Source of the DNA: Diphasiastrum complanatum
Taxonomy: Eukaryota; Streptophyta; Lycopodiopsida; Lycopodiales; Lycopodiaceae
Reading direction: 5' to 3'
Assembly: GCA_029204225.1 (NCBI GenBank)
Contig: CM055102.1
Location: 61,976,168-62,040,167, forward strand
DNA length: 64,000 nt
The notes below the pieces were generated by a model that did no database searches, had not been told where the DNA came from, and saw nothing but the letters and a program-made list of their open reading frames with translations. Made by a program: the position numbers and the translations under genes. Numbering within the stretch: the first letter of the stretch is position 1; each line of letters opens with the position of its first letter. Positions 58,073 through 64,000 of this stretch are shown here, piece by piece.

Positions 58073-58354
58073 CATATTTGTAGTTAAGTACACACCTCTT
58101 TCTGGGGACGACTCATCTCAATTTATTTTCATAGAGCTAACCTTCACGGAAACTATGAAAAGTGAATTTAACATATTAGCTCTTTTCAAATAAGATTATG
58201 TGGAAGGTTGCTTTGCAGAACACACAATTTTACAGTTAAAACATCTGCATATTCCAGCTAGGATTGATATCGAACCCTATCCCATTACTATGTTGTTGGG
58301 TGCCATAATATTTTCAGCCAATGGATTATTATTGATATTCTCTCTCTTATAAAA

Positions 58355-58777
58355 CTAGATCGCCTGAGGCCAAAGAAGCCACCGAGTCAATGCACACGTG
58401 TTTCTCATCACTTTCTTACTTGGCTGATAACTAATTCTTAAAAAGTCAAAAGGTGATTGAACGTAAGAGTGATGTTCTAAATCATACTTACAATTGCTAT
58501 CACACTCAAGAGAGCTCTGTAAAGATTTTGATGAGTTGTTTGAGCTATCCTTGTCATTTCCAGACGTTGATGAGTTAATACCAAAACACCCAGAGTCATC
58601 ATTTAGAATATCAATAACCATAGCTCCTAGAGGTCTTTTGCATCTTTTTGCAACAAAAGATGACTGGAAAGATTGTGATCGGACTGGCTCATGGTGAAAG
58701 GCTCCACTAAGTCCATCTCTCAACATATCATGAATGTTCACACGTGTAGGAGCTACATGAGTGTTGTCAGTAACCAA
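58355..58777 (-). CDS. possible exon of unknown protein
   Basis: A 140-codon frame is rich in Ser/Asn/Asp (SSTSGNDKDSSNNSSKSLQ) and has a Lys/Arg stretch (VAKRCKRPLGAMVIDIL). A ~65-bp part of it (caacatatcatgaatgttca...) is also present at 57793-57850, so part of the frame belongs to a repeat. No family recognised, and it may be noncoding. Confidence 0.2.
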   Translation of the reverse strand: MVTDNTHVAPTRVNIHDMLRDGLSGAFHHEPVRSQSFQSSFVAKRCKRPLGAMVIDILNDDSGCFGINSSTSGNDKDSSNNSSKSLQSSLECDSNCKYDLEHHSYVQSPFDFLRISYQPSKKVMRNTCALTRWLLWPQAI

Positions 58778-58786
58778 ATTTATTCA

Positions 58787-59021
<235 letters not shown>

Positions 59022-59520
59022 CATGGGCTCTGTTACATACGTGTATTGCTTCATTCGTTTCACAAGCTTCTCTGGATTGCAAGTGTGTCAGATTTTGTGT
59101 CAGATTCTGAATCTGAGAGTTCGGCAAAGGTTACTTTTATAGAAATTGTCAGAAAAACTTGATCAGAGAGTTTTTTCTAAAAAAAACTCTGCTGAACCTT
59201 CGCCCAACCAATATTCGCCTAGGGAACCTTTGCTAGGTTATGATTTTCTAGATCATGGGTTAAATCTGATACAATCTGATTTTGATTCTGAGAAATTTTT
59301 CATTTTTGAGAAGTATCGTTTAATAGAATTTCAAAATCTTTTTCACGATATGAAATCTGATTCTTGAAAAGTAGAATAGATCTAGCAGATCTGATCTGAG
59401 ATAGTTTTGATTGAGAATCTAGATCCAATCTCATTGTTTGCTTAATTTGAATCTACGAAGATGGCAGCCTCTGGAGGTGCTCCTTAGGAAGTCAATCCAA
59501 TCATTGTTAGAAGAGCACCC
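59022..59520 (+). other. leader of the gypsy element
   Basis: Rich in (t)cagat(c/t)tga-type phrases. The frame 59146-59367 has no motif. A clear LTR or PBS was not identified. Confidence 0.4.
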
Positions 59521-59539
59521 CATTTGGATCTACCAAATA

Positions 59540-60090
59540 CAATGGATTAACAGATCCAGTGAGATTTCTTCAGATCTATGCTAAATCTTGTGAAGTCTAT
59601 GGTGAAATGTTTCCTCAAGATAAACTTAAGCTTTTTCCTATGGCCTTAACAGGCACAGCACAATATTGGTACTATAATCAAGATGAAACTGAGTGTACAG
59701 ATTGGGAGATTGTTAAACGAGCCCTTATTACATGGTTCAAACCTTGGAAGTTTATGGAAGACCCTTTTCTACTTTTAAGTAAATTAAAATGGAAAAACGA
59801 GAAATGGTTTGAGATTACATTGAAAGGGTGAAACGCCTCAGATCTGAGTGCGAACTTGAGCTGATCAACGAAAATGTCATGATTATGTGATTTTTGTCAG
59901 GGTTACCTAAAAGGATCAAACGTGAGCTGAAACGCCATAATGAGTACGCAATGTTGCAGAATGCTATGGATGATGCAATTCGGGAGGAAGATGAAAATTC
60001 AGACGATGAGTCGAATATCAGTATGTTGTCTTATACAGCAGGCAAGCCACTACGACATCCACCACTATTGCACTAACGAATGTCAACGCT
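59540..60090 (+). pseudogene. Ty3/gypsy gag (capsid region)
   Basis: GLTDPVRFLQIYAKS leads into FPQDKLKLFPMALTGTAQYW, WEIVKRALITWFKPW and, after a frame break near 59830, FLSGLPKRIKRELKRHNEY. This matches the retrotransposon gag domain (PxxxKLxLFPxxLxGxAxxWY). Stops and frame breaks inactivate it. Confidence 0.85.
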
Positions 60091-60580
60091 ACTATAGAAA
60101 TGATGCTCAATGAGTTCGAGAAACTTGGGAAGAACCAGCAGAAACAAATGGAAAAGTTGCAGTTGCAATATGATGAGAAAGAATTGGAAGATTTCCATGG
60201 ACAAGGGAACAAGGAACTTGAGAAGTTTGCGAAGACTTTTCCTACCAGGGAAAATGTCTGGTGTTCTATTTGTACAGGAAATCACACAGTGAATGAGTGT
60301 CCTCAATTAAAAAAATGAATGAAAATCAGTGTATGCCATTTGTGTAATTCACCTGATCATGAGACTACTTTTTGCAACTTCAATCCTCGGATAATTCAAC
60401 AATGGTATGCCCAAATGGGATACCGAGAACCACAGTATGGAGGAAATCCAGCAGCCAGACCTCGATAATTTGCTCTTGGATACCCGGAATGTTTAGCCTT
60501 ACCTGCCCCACCAAAGCACCCCGCTCCTCTTGCTAATTTGATGGAACCAAAACCATACAGAGGTACCAAGTTATGGAACC
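60091..60580 (+). pseudogene. Ty3/gypsy nucleocapsid with two zinc knuckles
   Basis: A Lys/Gln/Glu-rich coil (EFEKLGKNQQKQMEKLQLQY) precedes CSICTGNHTVNEC (CCHC, about 60263-60301) and CHLCNSPDHETTFC (about 60333-60374). The second pair is separated from the first by a stop at 60316. Pro-rich sequence follows. Confidence 0.82.
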
Positions 60581-61230
60581 ATGGTAATGATCAAGAAGGT
60601 GGATCTTCAGAACAATATGCTATTTATGTTGTCGCGCAACAACAAGCATCTAGAAACTGAACCAGAGCACCACTTGGATGGTTTGCACGTGGAGAAACTC
60701 ATAGAGTTGCAAAATTTCCAAATAAAGAAAAATTTGTACCATTCTGTCATGACTGTGGTTATGGGCATTGCTATAAAGACTATTCAACAAGACCGAAGCC
60801 ACCACCAGCTACAGCTCTTGTAAATTTGATAACAATCAAGCGAAGACCAGTAGCTCAGAACCCTTGATGGTGGTCACCATAGCACAGAAGCAAAAACAAC
60901 TAGTAGCGGATCCAGTACCTGCTGATTCTATACCATTAACTGATATACTAACAACATCTGGAGTCTATCCAAATCTTCATGTAGAAAAAAGAAGATATCA
61001 AGATATGAGGCAATGGATTAAGCATCTGCAAGAAGAAGAAGAACTTGAAGCTGCTAAGGCAACAACCGAAGTTTGTTCTTCACCATTGCAGCCACCAAGA
61101 AATTCATGTATAGATATGAATGATCAGTTGCATCATCATGAAGAACCCTTCAAGATGACTGAACCGGAAGCACCGCAAACAAAACTGCTCATGAATATTT
61201 TGTCTAGTCATTGGGAGAGTTTCTGAAGTT
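60581..61230 (+). pseudogene. gypsy linker between nucleocapsid and protease
   Basis: The frame 60864-61226 is hydrophilic with an EEEELEAAKA coil and no catalytic motif. Similar linkers occur in plant gypsy polyproteins. Confidence 0.5.
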
Positions 61231-61920
61231 GGTGCCAAAAGCAAAAGAAGACTTAGCGCAAAAATTAGCTCAAGCATAACTAGAAGTCCATCAGGAGCCA
61301 CTTTTTTGTGCTGGATTTGAAGAATCTAATGAAGTATTCCATGTTGGAGCAACTTGGGAAAGTGAACAAAAAAATATCACCCTGCCAATACAACATAGAC
61401 AATTTCCTAAGGAAGCAGCGGTTTAGGAGTTAATCTGATTTCTACAAGGCTATGTGCAAAATGGGGCCTTACAAAGATCAAGCCTGCGACTTTTGCCATT
61501 AAGCTAGCTGATCAAATGTCAGTTCGTCCACGAGAAATGGTTGAAGATATACCTGTCAGAATTGCGGGAGTATAGTTTGTCATTACTTTCATAGTAATGG
61601 AATTACCATAAACAGCAAATGTCTATCGAGTCCTATTGGGATGTCCATGATTACGAGTTGCACAAGTAATTCATAACTAGGAACCGGGAAAATTACTTTT
61701 GAAAATCCTGAACGTGCAGTCAAGGTTGATCCTGCAACTTGGACTATCAAACCAATGGCTCAAAAACAGGATGATGATTTATCAACAATGGACCATACTT
61801 ATGACCGACCAGAGAAAAATTTTGGGAGTCCACTGCGATTCTCAAATGGATACTGTCAACTGGAATGAAGCTCTTGCAACGATTGATTGTACAACATGAT
61901 ATATGTGTCAACAAGATAAT
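61231..61920 (+). pseudogene. gypsy protease region
   Basis: Pieces readable in alternating frames include SVRPREMVEDIPVRIAGV and VYRVLLGCP, followed by VIHN, EPGKLLLKILN. The phrase YRVLLGxPWL with EPGxL is the end of the gypsy retropepsin region. The catalytic DSG/DTG motif was not found, so the first half is decayed or missing. Confidence 0.6.
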
Positions 61921-62149
61921 CAGTCTGATTTGAGTGAGATTTCATTATTGGATCGAACCTTGGATACACCGATCACTTTTGTTATTAAATTTGTTGAATG
62001 TAGCTTGGATATCAACATAACCTATACCATATCTGATTGAAGATGACCTCATTCCTATGAGTCATGCCTTGATTATGATGACAATGCAAAATTTACTGAT
62101 GAGCAGATTCTAAATCATATGGATCCGACCAGATTTGGAGTGCGTAATG

Positions 62150-64000
62150 TTCCTGATGAACCAACAATAAAACCGCCCAAATCGCAATACTTCTCAGATA
62201 TTGCATAGGATAGTTGAGTCATATGTCAAGATAGCCAGGGCCCCTATGGAACCATATAATTGGTTCAAGACTGTTTTTGGTGAGCTCAAACGAGCCATTA
62301 AGAGCAATACCAAACAAGAGTTTGCTGCTGGCCCCTTGTTATCTCTCATAGCTGCCTCCCACCTTGAAAATAAAATCCATGGGTTTTGTCTGGATTCTGT
62401 GCTTTCTATTTATGAAGAAGCACTGGCCAAGTCATCTCACCAAGCCTCCAGGTCACATACTCAACGTTGTCCATGCAGTGAGATCATCATTCTTGACTCG
62501 TCTTCCACGGCGTCACGACATCGTACTAGGCAAACATCGTCAACTGCGCTTCCACCCCCTGTTGCTGTTTGCACTGAACTCTCTATTTCCCCCGCTTTTG
62601 ATGCTTCTCTCGCCTTTGCTCCCTCTCATGGACAGTCTGTGACCATTGGGACTACCATTCCCATCATAATTGTCCAGGCCGCCTCACCTCCACACACAGA
62701 AGTTGTTTCTCCAAACACGCAGTATTTCATGGATATGTTTGATGATTACGACCCCCTTGGGGCCTCAAAATTTTTTGAAATGCCCCAAAGCCCTGCGCCC
62801 TTTGAGCTTCAATCCCCTGGAAGAGGATTCGAACAATTCCATAATACCACTACTGGGTTGAAGATTCATTCCAGCTACCCCAGCAACCTCAAGTTGAAGC
62901 CACACCAGCCACACTTCGGGTCGAGCAAGCTATCAAATCACCAAAGCAGTTCGACGCCACAGTGCCTGAGGGCTATGAAGAGGAAGACTTCTTTGAAGAA
63001 GATGAGTTACTGGCACTTGTTCCATGCCAACCAAGGACAATACCATCAGGTCCTTCTGTTGTTAGCACCTCCACAACGGTAGATTCTGGTGATTCTCTCG
63101 GTTTGGTATGAAGCCTTGCACAAGTGATCCAGTCTATGCTGGATAAGAAAAAAGAAATGGAACAGCAAATCTCAGATATGGGATCGAAGAATACTCTCAT
63201 CAGCCAAAAGATTATTCAGCTGAACAGAGAGTTGAAGATCGCCAAACAACATGAAAAAAATTTTGAAGCTGAGAAGAAGACGCACAACAACTGGCTAATC
63301 GCCTGGAAGAATATGTTAGCTCACTGCAGAATGCCCTAACAACCACTCAAGATCAGGTGGACAAGGCCGTGTAGGATGCAAAGCAACAAGTGCAGCTACT
63401 CCAGGGTCAACTGCAGATGGCAGAGCAAGATCGCACATGTCTCCAAGGTGAATTGGATGCGACCACCCTTGAGCGTGATGCGTATCTCCAGACGCAAATA
63501 CCAGATCATCCGGTAACTCTGACAGAGATCGCGTATTTGTTCAAAAAAGTTGAAATCTACAAAGTGGCACTTCAGAGATTCCAAGGCCGCTTTGACAAAT
63601 TCAAAGTTGTAGCTTCAACTGAGTTGGCAAAGGCTAAAGCAATCATCAGTGCCTACGAAAAAGCTGCCGCTCAGGTGTTGGACCTAGTTCCGGTCATGCC
63701 GCAATTCTCCCCTCTGCACCAAGCTGATGCACTAATGAATACATGGTTCGATTCGGGCATGGACCAGGGTGGAGCCCCAAAAATTGAAGAACAATAGCCA
63801 GCTCCATAGGCAGTGCAACAGGGTCCATCTTCATCAAGGACCACACCATTATTCAAAAAGCCAATCAACGTCGAGGACCAAATTCAGAGTTTTTTAGCGC
63901 AACATCCTCATGAGTACTCGCGTGGTGGTTGGGTCCTTAAGTTTAAGACCCCTGAAATAGAGGCCGACAAGAAATTAAATAAAATACCCGCATTGGGAGA
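62150..64000 (+). pseudogene. extra coiled-coil protein frame of the gypsy-like element, unknown function
   Basis: The open frame 62201-63082 (293 codons, no clear ATG at its start) begins YVKIARAPMEPYNWFKTVFG and FAAGPLLSLIAASHLENKIH, then becomes Pro/Ser/His-rich with an acidic FMDMFDDYDPL. After stops and frame changes, 63124-63339 reads IQSMLDKKKEMEQQISDMGS and ELKIAKQHEKNFEAEKKTH. 63390-63797 reads LQGQLQMAEQDRTCLQGELD. Both are heptad coiled coils. The last part, IQSFLAQHPHEYSRGGWVL, continues to the window end. It stands where RT is expected. No known family was recognised. Confidence 0.55.

Larger units (their letters stand above)
59461..64000 (+). mobile_element. Ty3/gypsy-like element: gag, protease, then an extra coiled-coil frame
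   Basis: Capsid-like gag, two zinc knuckles and a protease region are followed by a long frame with Pro/Ser-rich and coiled-coil parts. No RT is seen up to the window end. The element runs past 64000, so RT could lie beyond. Stops and frame changes occur throughout. Confidence 0.75.

Overview
The window reads as nuclear DNA of a land plant. One intact-looking host gene has plant-specific architecture: seven GT-AG introns, a 9-nt micro-exon and two AP2 domains. Around it lies decayed transposable-element sequence full of very long (GA/CT)n, (CA/GT)n and (TA)n microsatellites. That density fits a large seed-free or otherwise repeat-rich genome such as a fern, but the sequence alone does not fix the lineage.

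Host genes. The clear gene is an AP2/WRINKLED1-class transcription factor on the + strand (coding 7547-10290, eight exons, 431 residues). A second possible host exon lies on the - strand at 29935-30486 (Ser/Glu-rich, unknown function). A third, weaker one is at 58355-58777 (-).

Layout. 1-1600: Ty1/copia gag-pol remnant. 1600-7500: intergenic DNA with two copies of a very short tRNA-derived SINE and small tandem duplications. 7547-10290: the AP2 gene. 11.3-15.5 kb: microsatellites, a third SINE copy, LTR fragments and a broken copia gag. 15.5-20.3 kb: CACTA (TNP2-type) transposase remnant on the - strand, with an unrecognised SET-like reading frame 5' of it. 20.3-26.6 kb: microsatellites, a palindrome-rich TTATCCACG block, a copia RT scrap, two Helitron-like 3' ends and two adjacent SINE insertions. 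26.6-34.4 kb: mostly unassigned DNA, the possible host exon and a copia RNase H scrap. 34.48-34.84 kb: a long hairpin abutting a Helitron-like terminus. 35966-37673: a compact copia derivative with LTRs, PBS, PPT and target duplication. 39.6-47.5 kb: copia RT, Ty3/gypsy RT-RNase H, and a copia gag fused head-to-head to an oppositely oriented copia pol. 47.9-54.1 kb: LTR-like repeats, a 24-bp minisatellite and a 210-bp (GA)n. 54187-55160: a large fold-back element. 56.4-58.9 kb: an LTR, a copia RT scrap and duplications. 59.4-64.0 kb: Ty3/gypsy gag-protease remnant followed by an unusual coiled-coil reading frame where RT would be expected.

Most transposon reading frames carry stops or frameshifts and are annotated as pseudogenes. 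No operon, CRISPR array, rRNA or canonical functional tRNA gene was seen. The least expected structures are the ~85-bp SINE family with target duplications, the Helitron-like ends, the SET-like frame beside the CACTA transposase, the LTR element with non-TG/CA ends, and the coiled-coil frame in the gypsy element.
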